Positions 46,382 to 56,179 of a stretch of DNA of 64,000 bases are shown in pieces. A program made the translations under genes and the position numbers. The stretch comes from Cysteiniphilum marinum. Its GTDB lineage: Bacteria; Pseudomonadota; Gammaproteobacteria; Francisellales; Francisellaceae. Location of the stretch: positions 1-64,000 of the forward strand of contig NZ_JACYVZ010000005.1 in assembly GCF_014857925.1 (NCBI RefSeq), given 5' to 3'. The notes under the pieces are model-generated. The model ran no database searches. It was given only the letters and a program-made list of their open reading frames with translations, and was not told the DNA's origin. The stretch's first letter is position 1. Each line of letters opens with the position of its first letter.

Positions 46382-48694
46382 ATGCGGATGATCAAGAAAA
46401 TCTATAAATCAAGTAAGAAATCGATGCCACCTATTTCGGTCACTGAGCAAGTTGCATTAGATGCAGGAGATTGTTGGTATGAAAAGCAAGTTTTCCAAGG
46501 TTTGCCAGACTTTGATGAGTTGCATCGTTTGCAGAAGTTTCAATTAAATGATGAAGAGTTAGAGTTTTTAGATAATGAGACTAATACGCTTTGCTCAATG
46601 ATTGATGACTGGCAAGTGACACATGTTGATCGCGATCTACCGGTTGCTGTGTGGGATTTTATTCGTGAAAAAGGTTTTTTTGGATTGGTCATTCGCAAGG
46701 AATATGGCGGTAAAGGATTCTCGGCTGCCGCGCATTCTGAGATTGTGATGAAGATTGCAACCAAAAGTGTTTCAGCTGCAGTGACGGTGATGGTGCCTAA
46801 TTCATTAGGGCCTGGAGAGTTATTGCATCACTATGGTACGGATGAGCAAAAAGATATGTTTTTGCCAAAATTAGCAGCAGGTATTGATATACCATGTTTT
46901 GCATTAACAGGTCCTACAGCGGGTTCAGATGCTACCTCTTTGCCAGATAAAGGCGTTGTTTGCAAGGGTGAGTATAATGGGCGTGAAGTTTTGGGCATAC
47001 GCTTGGAGAATATCAATAAACGTTATATTACCTTAGCACCGATTGCTACCTTGGTTGGCTTGGCATTTCAGTTACATGACCCTGATCAATTACTAGGAGA
47101 TACAGGTAAAGAGGGTATTACCTGTGCACTATTACCACATGATCATCCAGGGCTTGAAATTGGTAATCGTGCTTATCCGTTATCACAAGCCTTTATGAAT
47201 GGTACCATTCGCGGCAAAAACTTGTTTATCCCAATAGATTGGATTATTGGTGGGCAAAAAATGGCAGGGGAAGGCTGGCGTATGCTGGTTGAGTGCTTAT
47301 CAATTGGACGTGCGATATCATTGCCTGCATGTGGCACGGCTAATACGTTATTATCAAGTGTTGCAACATCTGCATACAGTATGGTCAGAGAGCAGTTTAA
47401 ATCACCAATTGGTTACTTTGAAGGTGTTGAAGAGAAAATTGCACAAATGGGTGGTCTTGCCTATCTTGCTAATGCCACAAGACAGTTTACCGTCGCAGCA
47501 GTTGATGCGGGCATTAAACCTTCAGTAGCATCGGCTATTTCTAAATACCATTTAACTGAAATGGGTAGAGATGTGCTTAATAATGCAATGGACATTCATG
47601 CCGGACGTGCCGTCATTATGGGACCAAACAACTATTTAGCGCGAGGTTATCAAGCGACACCCGTTGGCATTACCGTTGAGGGTGCCAACATCATGACGCG
47701 TAATTTGATGATCTTTGGACAGGGGGCGATGCGTTGTCACCCATATGTGCGCGATGAGTCTGAAAGCTTAATGAATAAAGATGAGAAAGCAGGCTTTGAA
47801 CAATTCTCAAAACTGATGAAAAAGCACATCGGTTATATGGTTAAAAATACAGCGCGCACTTTTTGGTATGGCGTTACCTGTGGTGCAACAGCAAAAGGTT
47901 ATTCATCTAAGTTCAATAAATATTACAAACGTATTACCCGTTTAAGTACGGTTTATGCCTGTGTCAATGATATCGCACTGGTGAGTTTAGGTGGTGCGCT
48001 TAAGCGTAAAGAGCGCTTATCAGCACGTTTGGGTGATGTGATGAGTTACTTATATATGGCGTGTGCGGTATTGAAATATTATAAAGATAATGGCGAGGTT
48101 GCCGCTGATGATGTATTTGTTAGCTGGAGCTTGCAGCATTGTCTATATGAAGCGCAAAATGCGTTATATGAAATTTTTGCCAACTTTCCAAATAAGGCGT
48201 TGGCAGGCACGTTACGTTTCATGGCATTCCCTTATGGTAAACCATTTAAAAAGCCAGATGACCGTTTAGATCATAAGCTGGCGCAAGCGTTATTGAAAGA
48301 CGATAAAACACGTCAACGCATGAAATCAATGTGTTATGTGCCTGAGGATGACAAGGATCCAGTAGGGCGTGTCGAGCTTGCTTATCAAGCAGTACTTGCT
48401 GCAATTCCTGTGCAAAAGAAAATCAAAGAGGCGATTAAAGCCGGTACGATACCAAAAGCCAGTTGGAGTAATTCCATTGATAAGGCACGTCAACATAATG
48501 TCATTAGTGATGATGAGGTGACGTTACTTAAAGATGTGATGAAGCGTGTTAATGATGTGATTCAAACCGATGAATTCTCACCTTATGCCTTGGGGCCTAA
48601 AAATGCGCACCCAGAGTGGCGTGAAGCCTATGAGGCAATGCATAAGATGTCTGAAAAAGGTGACAGAGAAAAAACAACAGCTGAGAGCATATAA
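46382..48694 (+). CDS. fadE: Acyl-CoA dehydrogenase, long FadE type
   Basis: 770 residues, matching the large FadE proteins (E. coli 814) rather than the 380-residue family. It does the first, FAD-dependent oxidation of beta-oxidation. Segments: WDFIREKGFFGLVIRKEYGGKGFSAAAHSEIVMKIATKS, CFALTGPTAGSDATSLPDKG, IPIDWIIGGQKMAGEGWRML, SAYSMVREQFKSPIGYFEGVEEKIAQM and DIHAGRAVIMGPNNYLARGYQATPVGITVEGANIMTRNLMIFGQGA, with the helical C-terminal DUF1974 domain after residue about 500. It starts at ATG 46382 after AAGGA and is read in the same direction as the fadB-type gene. Confidence 0.94.
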   Translation: MRMIKKIYKSSKKSMPPISVTEQVALDAGDCWYEKQVFQGLPDFDELHRLQKFQLNDEELEFLDNETNTLCSMIDDWQVTHVDRDLPVAVWDFIREKGFFGLVIRKEYGGKGFSAAAHSEIVMKIATKSVSAAVTVMVPNSLGPGELLHHYGTDEQKDMFLPKLAAGIDIPCFALTGPTAGSDATSLPDKGVVCKGEYNGREVLGIRLENINKRYITLAPIATLVGLAFQLHDPDQLLGDTGKEGITCALLPHDHPGLEIGNRAYPLSQAFMNGTIRGKNLFIPIDWIIGGQKMAGEGWRMLVECLSIGRAISLPACGTANTLLSSVATSAYSMVREQFKSPIGYFEGVEEKIAQMGGLAYLANATRQFTVAAVDAGIKPSVASAISKYHLTEMGRDVLNNAMDIHAGRAVIMGPNNYLARGYQATPVGITVEGANIMTRNLMIFGQGAMRCHPYVRDESESLMNKDEKAGFEQFSKLMKKHIGYMVKNTARTFWYGVTCGATAKGYSSKFNKYYKRITRLSTVYACVNDIALVSLGGALKRKERLSARLGDVMSYLYMACAVLKYYKDNGEVAADDVFVSWSLQHCLYEAQNALYEIFANFPNKALAGTLRFMAFPYGKPFKKPDDRLDHKLAQALLKDDKTRQRMKSMCYVPEDDKDPVGRVELAYQAVLAAIPVQKKIKEAIKAGTIPKASWSNSIDKARQHNVISDDEVTLLKDVMKRVNDVIQTDEFSPYALGPKNAHPEWREAYEAMHKMSEKGDREKTTAESI

Positions 48695-48731
48695 ATGGCG
48701 TAACGCATTTTAGAGAAACTGTGATTTCATA

Positions 48732-48802
48732 AACACCCTGTTAGCCTGTGGTTGCCATCCTTCTTTGCAAGAGAGGTGATGAGCTTGCGAGGCGGGGTGT
48801 TG
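48732..48802. repeat. Repeat R4 with dispersed 40-bp tail (copy 2)
   Basis: AACACCC (48732-48738) pairs with GGGTGTT (48796-48802). GAGCTTGCGAGGCGGGGTGT from 48781 repeats 42361-42400 and continues to 48820. The first double hairpin is lost here. It ends about 30 bp before the ribosome-binding site of the fadB-type gene. Confidence 0.6.
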
Positions 48803-48868
48803 AAATAGAGAAAGTGCGTAATTCCAGTAAGTAAGAAATAAGAAAGTCAAAATAAGGAGACCTTTTAG

Positions 48869-51568
48869 ATGAGTGAACTGGAACAACTAAGTAAGTTAGA
48901 GCAGAAGTTTAACGAAATGGTGCAAGCGGTACGCGATGCGACCATTGATTTTAAGCCTGATAATAACCAAAAACTAAAGTTATATGCTTTTTATAAGCAA
49001 GCAACGGTTGGTGATGTTGAAGGTAAATGCCCATCAGTTTTGAAAATGGTCGAACGTGCTAAATGGATGGCATGGGACTCTATTAAAGGTCAATCAAAAG
49101 ATCAGGCAATGCGTGGTTATTTGGCAGTTTTTGGACATGAGCTTGTTGAATCTGAAGCACCTAAGTCGTCAGCTGATATTCAAGCGGCGGTTAAGCCTGA
49201 ACCCTCTAAACGCCAACATGTAGGCATTGAGAAAGTTGCAGTCCTTGGCGCTGGTGTGATGGGTGCGCAAATTGCTGCACACTTTGCTAATGCGCGCATC
49301 CCTGTAGTACTTTTTGATTTGAAAGCCAAAGAAGGTGCGCCAAATGCGTTAATTGATGGCGCGTTAAAAAAGCTTACTAAACTCAATCCGAAACCTTTTG
49401 GTTCAGCACAAGCAATCAATTATATTACTGCGGCAAATTATGAAGATAATCTTGAGTTGTTAAAAGACTGTGATTTGATTATTGAGGCGATTGCTGAGCG
49501 TATGGATTGGAAAAAAGATCTGTATCACAACATTGCGCCATACGTGGCAAAACACGCGATTATTGCATCCAATACCTCAGGTTTAAGCATTGAGTCATTA
49601 ACTGAAAGTTTACCAACGCATTTACATGCACATTTCTGTGGCGTGCATTTCTTTAATCCACCGCGCTATATGCCTTTAGTTGAACTTATCGCACATGGTG
49701 GGACTAAACCAGACGTGTTGGATCAGTTGGAAACTTTCTTGGTGCAAAAATTGGGTAAAAGCATTATTCGTGCCAAAGATACACCAAACTTTATTGCCAA
49801 TCGCTTGGGTGTTTTCTCAATGTTGGCAACATGCTATTACACCGAGAAGTTTAATATTCCATTGGAAGTTGTCGATGGCTTAACAGGTAAGAAGCTTGGA
49901 CGCGCTAAGAGTGCAACCTATCGCACGGCAGATGTGGTGGGCTTGGATACTTTCGCCCATGTTGTTGATACGATGAAAAACTCGCTCACAGATGGTTGGG
50001 AGAAGGTCTATCAATTACCCAACTGGATCCACGCATTGATCGAGCAAGGCGCCTTTGGACAAAAGACGAAAAAAGGTCTTTATGTTAAAGAGAAAGACGG
50101 TCTTAAAGTGCTTGATTTGCAAAGCCAAACGTATCGATTATCTGATCAGAAACCTGATAAAGCAGTCACTGAGATCCTAAGTGAAAAAGACTGGTCAGTG
50201 AAGTTGGAAAAATTAAAAAACATGGATCATCCGCAAGCACAATTTTTATGGTCGTGCTTTAGAGATAGCTTCCACTATGCAGCATGTTTAGTTGGTGATA
50301 TTTCTAATTATCCAAAAGATATGGATTTAGCGATTCGTTGGGGCTTTGGCTGGAAAGAAGGGATTTTTGAAACATGGCAACAAGCTGGTTGGCAGCAAGT
50401 AGCAAGCTGGATTGATGAAGATATTAAATCTGGCAAAACGCTTTCAAGTAAGGCGCTTCCTCAATGGGTATATGAACTTAAAGAAGGTGTTTATGGTGAT
50501 AATAAATCCTTTAGTTTCACTGATAATGCACTGGTTACTCGTCAAGAATTACCTGTGTACAAACGTCAACTACACAAAGATTATGTGTTAGGTGAGCATA
50601 GCACAATGCCAAGTGTAACCTTGTATGAAAATGAAGGTGTGCGCTTATGGAGTATTGATGATGAAATCGGTATTTTAAGCTTTAAGAGCAAGATGTGCTC
50701 CATTGGTGATGCGGTATTAGCAGGTATCTCTGAGGCGATTAAGATCGCTGAAAGCAAACTTAAAGGGATGGTTATCTGGCAGGAGCAGGATATTTTCTCT
50801 GCAGGTGCGAATCTTGAAGAGTTTGGTTTTAAATTCATGATGCATGGTAAAGAAGCTGTTTATGATGTCATTCAAAAAGGACATCAAGTGATCACGCAAG
50901 AGCTTCGTTATAGCAAAATCCCTGTGGTTGCAGCAGTTAAAGGCTTTGCCTTTGGTGGCGGTTGTGAAACATTGATGCATTGTGATGCGGTGGTTGCCGC
51001 ACACGAGAGTTATATCGGTCTTGTTGAAGCGGGTGTTGGTATTATCCCTGGTTGGGGTGGTTCAAAAGAGATGGCAAAACGCGCCTCGACTGCCCAAGAT
51101 CCATGGAAAGACTTTGAAAAGCGCTATAAGAACTTGGCGATGGCACAAGTGGCAACAAGCGCGTATGAAGCCATTGAGATGGGCTTCTTACGTGAGAGTG
51201 ATACCGTGGTGATGAATAGCAAAGAAATCTTAAGTGTTGCAATCGAAAAAGCACGATTCTTAGCGTACTCTAGTTATCAACCACCATTAAAGCAAAAAAT
51301 CAAAGTCTTTGGTGAGGCTGGTATTGCGACCGTTAAAGGACTTTTAGTTAATATGCGTGATGGCAATCAAATCTCAGCGCATGACTACAAAATCGCGACA
51401 AATTTAGCGGATGCCATGTGTGGAGGCGAGATTGAGAAAGATACCTATGTTTCAGAAGATTGGCTACTTAAACGCGAACTTGAGAACTTTGTTGAATTGG
51501 CGCTTTCTGAGAAAAGTGCGGCAAGAATGCAGCATATGTTAGAAACGGGTAAACCATTGAGAAATTAA
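48869..51568 (+). CDS. Trifunctional beta-oxidation protein: ACBP + 3-hydroxyacyl-CoA dehydrogenase + enoyl-CoA hydratase
   Basis: 899 residues with three parts. Residues about 10-90 are an acyl-CoA-binding protein: KLYAFYKQATVGDVEGKCPS and MVERAKWMAWDSIKGQSKDQAMRGYL. From 121 comes the dehydrogenase with NAD loop VAVLGAGVMGAQIAAHFANA, IIEAIAERMDWKKDLY, SNTSGLSIESL and CGVHFFNPPRYMPLVELI. From about 590 comes the hydratase/isomerase with IVWQE-type strand, FSAGANLEEF and VKGFAFGGGCETLMHCDAVVAAHESYIGLVEAGVGIIPGWGG. The order is opposite to E. coli FadB. A fused ACBP is known to me from Francisella. It forms an operon with the thiolase 17 bp downstream. Confidence 0.93.
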   Translation: MSELEQLSKLEQKFNEMVQAVRDATIDFKPDNNQKLKLYAFYKQATVGDVEGKCPSVLKMVERAKWMAWDSIKGQSKDQAMRGYLAVFGHELVESEAPKSSADIQAAVKPEPSKRQHVGIEKVAVLGAGVMGAQIAAHFANARIPVVLFDLKAKEGAPNALIDGALKKLTKLNPKPFGSAQAINYITAANYEDNLELLKDCDLIIEAIAERMDWKKDLYHNIAPYVAKHAIIASNTSGLSIESLTESLPTHLHAHFCGVHFFNPPRYMPLVELIAHGGTKPDVLDQLETFLVQKLGKSIIRAKDTPNFIANRLGVFSMLATCYYTEKFNIPLEVVDGLTGKKLGRAKSATYRTADVVGLDTFAHVVDTMKNSLTDGWEKVYQLPNWIHALIEQGAFGQKTKKGLYVKEKDGLKVLDLQSQTYRLSDQKPDKAVTEILSEKDWSVKLEKLKNMDHPQAQFLWSCFRDSFHYAACLVGDISNYPKDMDLAIRWGFGWKEGIFETWQQAGWQQVASWIDEDIKSGKTLSSKALPQWVYELKEGVYGDNKSFSFTDNALVTRQELPVYKRQLHKDYVLGEHSTMPSVTLYENEGVRLWSIDDEIGILSFKSKMCSIGDAVLAGISEAIKIAESKLKGMVIWQEQDIFSAGANLEEFGFKFMMHGKEAVYDVIQKGHQVITQELRYSKIPVVAAVKGFAFGGGCETLMHCDAVVAAHESYIGLVEAGVGIIPGWGGSKEMAKRASTAQDPWKDFEKRYKNLAMAQVATSAYEAIEMGFLRESDTVVMNSKEILSVAIEKARFLAYSSYQPPLKQKIKVFGEAGIATVKGLLVNMRDGNQISAHDYKIATNLADAMCGGEIEKDTYVSEDWLLKRELENFVELALSEKSAARMQHMLETGKPLRN

Positions 51569-51585
51569 TAAGGAGTTTTTAGAAA

Positions 51586-52776
51586 ATGACTGAACAAGCA
51601 GTATATATTGTTGCAGCGAAAAGATCAGCTGTTACTAAGGGCAAGCGTGGTGGTTTTGCCAAGAAGCGTCCGGATGATTTGTTAGCGGATATTTTAAAAG
51701 AAACCGTTAAAGAATCAGGTGTAAACCCTGAGGACATCGGTGATATCGTCATAGGGTGCGCGATGCCTGAAGGTGAGCAGGGTATGAATGTCGCACGTAT
51801 CTCAACACTTTTAGCAGGGTTGCCTGATTCGGTACCTGCTTTTACCATTAATCGCTATTGCAGCTCAGGATTGCAATCAATTGCGATTGCCGCCAATGAA
51901 ATTGCTAAAGGCAATATGGAGGTGGCAGTTGCTGGTGGGATTGAGTCAATGAGTATGATTCCATTTGGTGGGCATAACATCTCGTTTAGTAGTGAGATTT
52001 TTACTAAAGATGAAAATGTCGCGATTGCTTATGGCATGGGAATTACTGCTGAGAATGTTGCTAAAGATTGGAATATTACACGTCAAATGCAGGATGAGTT
52101 TTCATTAAAAAGTCATCAAAAAGCAACGCATGCGATTGAAAATGGCTATTTCAATGATGAGATTATCCCCGTTAAGGTACATCATCGTAAGCCTGATGAA
52201 GCGAAAGCCGAGATCGTTGATAACGAAAAAATGATTAAGATCGATGAAGGTGCGCGTAAAGATACATCGATTGAGGCGCTAGCTAAACTTAAACCCGTGT
52301 TTGCAACGGGTGGTTCAGTCACTGCGGGTAATAGCTCACAAGTGTCTGATGGTGCAGGTGCTGTAGTATTGGTAAGTGAATCTTATTTGAAAAAACATAA
52401 TCTGACACCTCTTGGGAAATTCCTAGGATTTGCAGTTGCCGGTGTGCCAGCGCGCATTATGGGGATTGGACCGATTAAGGCGATTCCAAAAGTACTTGAG
52501 CAAACTAATTTGCAATTAGAAGATATCGATTGGTTTGAGTTAAATGAAGCATTTGCCGCGCAATCGTTAGCTGTGATCAATGAGTTAAAGCTTGATGAGA
52601 CTAAAGTAAACCCTTGTGGTGGTGCGATTGCTTTAGGGCATCCCTTAGGTGCGACAGGTACAGTGCTGACAGTTAAAGCATTGCATGGTTTAAGAAGAAC
52701 CGGCAAGAAATACGGCATGGTTACCATGTGTATTGGCACAGGCATGGGGGCCGCTGGCATTATTGAGGCGTGTTAA
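51586..52776 (+). CDS. fadA: Acetyl-CoA acyltransferase (beta-oxidation thiolase)
   Basis: A 396-residue thiolase that cleaves 3-ketoacyl-CoA. The acyl-accepting Cys92 is in TINRYCSSGLQSIA, His352 in GGAIALGHPLGATG and Cys382 in MCIGTGMGAAG, a complete active site. It partners the fused dehydrogenase/hydratase gene directly upstream (17 bp, AGGAG ribosome-binding site), so it is taken as FadA; acetoacetyl-CoA thiolase use is possible. A one-ended foldback element follows it. Confidence 0.93.
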   Translation: MTEQAVYIVAAKRSAVTKGKRGGFAKKRPDDLLADILKETVKESGVNPEDIGDIVIGCAMPEGEQGMNVARISTLLAGLPDSVPAFTINRYCSSGLQSIAIAANEIAKGNMEVAVAGGIESMSMIPFGGHNISFSSEIFTKDENVAIAYGMGITAENVAKDWNITRQMQDEFSLKSHQKATHAIENGYFNDEIIPVKVHHRKPDEAKAEIVDNEKMIKIDEGARKDTSIEALAKLKPVFATGGSVTAGNSSQVSDGAGAVVLVSESYLKKHNLTPLGKFLGFAVAGVPARIMGIGPIKAIPKVLEQTNLQLEDIDWFELNEAFAAQSLAVINELKLDETKVNPCGGAIALGHPLGATGTVLTVKALHGLRRTGKKYGMVTMCIGTGMGAAGIIEAC

Positions 52777-52800
52777 GAAAAGGGAAGCACTTGATATGTC

Positions 52801-52886
52801 CTAACTATTGCCTGCAATACAATTGCTCAAAAGACTCAAAAACTTCTTCGCCATTGAACACCGTAGAATGATTTACGAGCGGTATA
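52801..52886. repeat. Foldback element, copy E (one end only)
   Basis: GAATGATTTACGAGCGGTATA at the right end is the reverse of the left end of copy A, in the GCTC form. Interior matches the family (TTGCCTGCAATACAATTGCTC, AAAAACTTCTTCG). The opposite end is missing. It lies in the gap before carB. Confidence 0.65.
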
Positions 52887-52960
52887 AAAATAAAAATCGT
52901 CAATTGCCTTTCACAAAAAATTCTTTAGAATAAGGTAACCTCGGACAACGTGAAATTTCA

Positions 52961-55900
52961 ATGATTAATCATCGCGAGCAATTCAAGCATATTCAAAAAG
53001 TTTTACTATTAGGTTCTGGCGGAATCCGCATCTCGCAAGCAGGTGAATTTGATTATTCCGGATCGCAAGCTATTAAGGCGTTAAAAGAAGAAGGCATCAA
53101 AGTTATCTTAGTTAACCCCAATATTGCCACCATTCAAACCGATCCTGGCATGGCGGATGAAGTATATTTTGAACCTCTAGATTTAGCACATGTGACCAAA
53201 ATTATTGAGAAAGAAAAGCCTGATGCGATCATGCTAAGCTTTGGTGGGCAAACGGCATTAAACTTGGGTCTGAAACTCGAAGAAAAGGGTATTTTAGCAC
53301 TGCATAATGTCAAAGTGCTAGGTAGTTCAGTGCAAACGATCAAAGAAGCTGAAGATCGTGGACTTTTCAAAGATAAGTTAGATGAGATTAATGTTAAAAC
53401 CGCGAAGAGTTTTGTTGCGACAACGTTAGAAGAATCTTTGGTCGCAGCAAAGGAAATTGGCTTTCCATTAATGATGCGCTCAGGTTTCTCATTAGGTGGC
53501 TTGGGCTCGGGGATTGTTAGAACGGAAAGCGAGCTTAAGCATCGAGTTACTGAAGTATTAAATGCTACCTCACAAGTATTGATTGAAGAATGTCTACTAG
53601 GATGGAATGAGTTTGAGTATGAAATCGTGCGCGATATGGCAGGCAATGTGCTCACGGTGTGCAATATGGAAAACTTTGATCCGATGGGGATTCATACCGG
53701 TGAAAGTATCGTTGTTTCACCTTCACAGTCCCTTAACAATGAAGAGTATCATCGCTTACGTAAGATTGCGATTGATGTGGCTAATCACTTTGAGATTATC
53801 GGTGAGTGTAATATTCAATATGCGTTTAATCTCGAGACTTCAGATTATCGTGTGATTGAGATTAACCCACGCCTGTCACGTTCATCAGCTTTGGCGTCAA
53901 AAGCCACGGGTTATCCACTCGCCTTTATCGCGGCGAAGTTAATTTTAGGCTATAACCTGCATGAATTACAAAATGCAGTAACCAAGAAAACATGTGCGTA
54001 TTTTGAACCAGCCCTTGATTATATCGTTGTTAAGATTCCACGCTGGGATACGCATAAGCTTAAAAAAGCTGAGCGCTTTATCGGGACTGAGATGAAGTCA
54101 GTAGGCGAGGTGATGGCAATTGGTCGATCCTTCCCAGAAGGCTTACAAAAGGCTGTAGGCATGCTTAACATTGGTGCGGCAGATTTATCGGATTATCCTT
54201 TTGAGATTCCTGATCTTGAGCTTGAAATTGAACGCGCCACTGATCGTAGGATCTTTGCGCTGCATCGTTTTTTTGTGCAAGGTGGTGATATTGAGAAAGC
54301 CTACCAGCTATCAAAGATTGATAAGTGGTTCTTAAACCATATGCATACGATTGCTGAGATGGAAAACCGCTTAAAGAATTTAAACAATCCGTTAACCAAA
54401 GAATTGTTAAAAGAAGCCAAGAAACTTGGATTTTCTGATAAATCAATCGCGCGTTTCCGTGAGATGGATGTACAGGCTTTACGTGCTTGGCGTATCTCAC
54501 AAGGTATTGTGCCTTATGTTAAACAAATTGATACTTTAGCAGGCGAGTTTGAAGCGGAGACTAATTATCTATACATGACGTATCATGGGATTGAGCATGA
54601 TGTTAAACCGTCTGAGATTGAGGCAAGCTTAATTATTGGCTCGGGTCCTTATAGTATCGGTTCATCGGTTGAGTTTGACTGGTGTGGTGTGACGACTGCT
54701 CATACTTTAAAGAAACTCGGTGAGTCGCCAATTATTATTAATTCAAACCCTGAAACGGTCTCCACTGATTATGATGAGTCTGATCGTTTGTACTTTGAGC
54801 AATTAACCTTTGAACGTGTACAAGATATTGCTGATTTTGAAAATCTAAAAGGCATCGTTGTCTCTGTAGGTGGGCAAATTGCCAATAACTTGGTCGTACC
54901 ATTGGCAAGAGCAGGTTATCCAATCTTGGGCACTTCACCGCAGAATATTAACAAAGCAGAGAATCGTGCGATTTTCTCAACGATGTTGAATGATTTAGGT
55001 ATTGATCAACCAGAATGGCAATCAGTAACAACTCTGGAGAAAGCCAAAGAGTTCTCAGATAAAGTCGGTTATCCCATTTTGGTGCGCCCATCGTATGTAT
55101 TATCAGGGGCGGCGATGAATGTAATCTACTCAGAAGATGCGCTTGAGCAATACTTGGCAGAGGCAACCTCTGTATCACCTGAGCATCCTGTGGTTATTTC
55201 AGATTTTATCAATAATGCCAAAGAGCTTGAAATGGATGGTGTGGCTGAGAATGGCGAAATTGTCATTTATGCGATTTCTGAGCACGTTGAGAATGCCGGC
55301 GTTCACTCAGGTGATGCCACGATTGTGCTGCCACCACAAAATCTATATCTTGAGACGATTCGTCGAGCTAAACGTATTACCAAGAAGATTGTTAAAGCAT
55401 TAAATATCTCAGGACCTTTTAATATTCAATTTATCGCTAAAGATAATAACCTTAAAGTGATTGAGTGTAATCTACGCGCTTCAAGATCTTTCCCGTTTGT
55501 CTCGAAAGTCACAGGACATAACTTTATTGAAATCGCAACGGAAGTGATTATCGGTAAATATAAGAAAAAGCGTTATAACACGCTCGATCTTGACTATGTT
55601 GGTGTTAAAACATCGCAGTTTTCGTATAACCGCTTAAAGGGTGCGAATCCTGTTGCTCACGTTGAGATGTCATCCACAGGCGAAGTTGGTTGCATTGGTT
55701 ATGATCTATTAGATGCATTTTATAAGTCATGGCAAGCGACAGAGATGTTTGTTAAACGCAAGAAAATACTTCTATCAATCGGTGGTGATAAGAAGGTTAA
55801 ACTTATGCCTGAGATCAAGCGTTTGCATGAGCAAGGTTGGGAAATTTATACCACAACCGGGACACATCAATATTTAAGTGATTTGGGTATTGAAACGAAA

Positions 55901-56179
55901 TTGACGCATAAAATCAGTGAATCAGAAGCGCCTAATGTTGAAACGGTAATTGCTGATCATTGTGTTGATTTGATTATCAATATTCCACGCCGCCAGCAAC
56001 ATGTCAGTGATGATAATGTATCTGATGGCTTTAAGATTCGCCGTCTTGCAGTTGATCACCATATCCCATTGATTACTAATTTGCAGATTGCTGAGTTAAC
56101 GTTGCGTTCATTGGCTGAATTGCATGATGCGCCAATTCACGTGAAATCGTGGCGAGAGTTTATGGAGACTCGTGCTTGA
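52961..56179 (+). CDS. carB: Carbamoyl-phosphate synthase large subunit, CAD/Bacteroidetes type
   Basis: 1072 residues with the usual halves: two ATP-grasp synthetase domains and a C-terminal allosteric (MGS-like) domain near residues 940-1060. The motifs match the eukaryotic CAD/CPS1 and Bacteroidetes branch rather than E. coli CarB: LLGSGGIRISQAGEFDYSGSQ (E. coli has GAGPIVIGQACEFDYSG), SSVEFDWCGV, VSTDYDESDRLYFEQ, ISEHVENAGVHSGDATIV and RASRSFPFVSKVTG. It makes carbamoyl phosphate for pyrimidines and arginine with CarA, which is not next to it. The last codon overlaps the TTG of the ABC-F gene. Confidence 0.94.
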   Translation: MINHREQFKHIQKVLLLGSGGIRISQAGEFDYSGSQAIKALKEEGIKVILVNPNIATIQTDPGMADEVYFEPLDLAHVTKIIEKEKPDAIMLSFGGQTALNLGLKLEEKGILALHNVKVLGSSVQTIKEAEDRGLFKDKLDEINVKTAKSFVATTLEESLVAAKEIGFPLMMRSGFSLGGLGSGIVRTESELKHRVTEVLNATSQVLIEECLLGWNEFEYEIVRDMAGNVLTVCNMENFDPMGIHTGESIVVSPSQSLNNEEYHRLRKIAIDVANHFEIIGECNIQYAFNLETSDYRVIEINPRLSRSSALASKATGYPLAFIAAKLILGYNLHELQNAVTKKTCAYFEPALDYIVVKIPRWDTHKLKKAERFIGTEMKSVGEVMAIGRSFPEGLQKAVGMLNIGAADLSDYPFEIPDLELEIERATDRRIFALHRFFVQGGDIEKAYQLSKIDKWFLNHMHTIAEMENRLKNLNNPLTKELLKEAKKLGFSDKSIARFREMDVQALRAWRISQGIVPYVKQIDTLAGEFEAETNYLYMTYHGIEHDVKPSEIEASLIIGSGPYSIGSSVEFDWCGVTTAHTLKKLGESPIIINSNPETVSTDYDESDRLYFEQLTFERVQDIADFENLKGIVVSVGGQIANNLVVPLARAGYPILGTSPQNINKAENRAIFSTMLNDLGIDQPEWQSVTTLEKAKEFSDKVGYPILVRPSYVLSGAAMNVIYSEDALEQYLAEATSVSPEHPVVISDFINNAKELEMDGVAENGEIVIYAISEHVENAGVHSGDATIVLPPQNLYLETIRRAKRITKKIVKALNISGPFNIQFIAKDNNLKVIECNLRASRSFPFVSKVTGHNFIEIATEVIIGKYKKKRYNTLDLDYVGVKTSQFSYNRLKGANPVAHVEMSSTGEVGCIGYDLLDAFYKSWQATEMFVKRKKILLSIGGDKKVKLMPEIKRLHEQGWEIYTTTGTHQYLSDLGIETKLTHKISESEAPNVETVIADHCVDLIINIPRRQQHVSDDNVSDGFKIRRLAVDHHIPLITNLQIAELTLRSLAELHDAPIHVKSWREFMETRA

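Noticed and set aside
52383-52760. 125-codon antisense ORF inside the thiolase gene
   Set aside because: Shadow of a conserved gene, with no domain or ribosome-binding site.
53134-53664. 176-codon antisense ORF inside carB
   Set aside because: Low-complexity Ser-rich product, no start context, and carB on the other strand is fully conserved.
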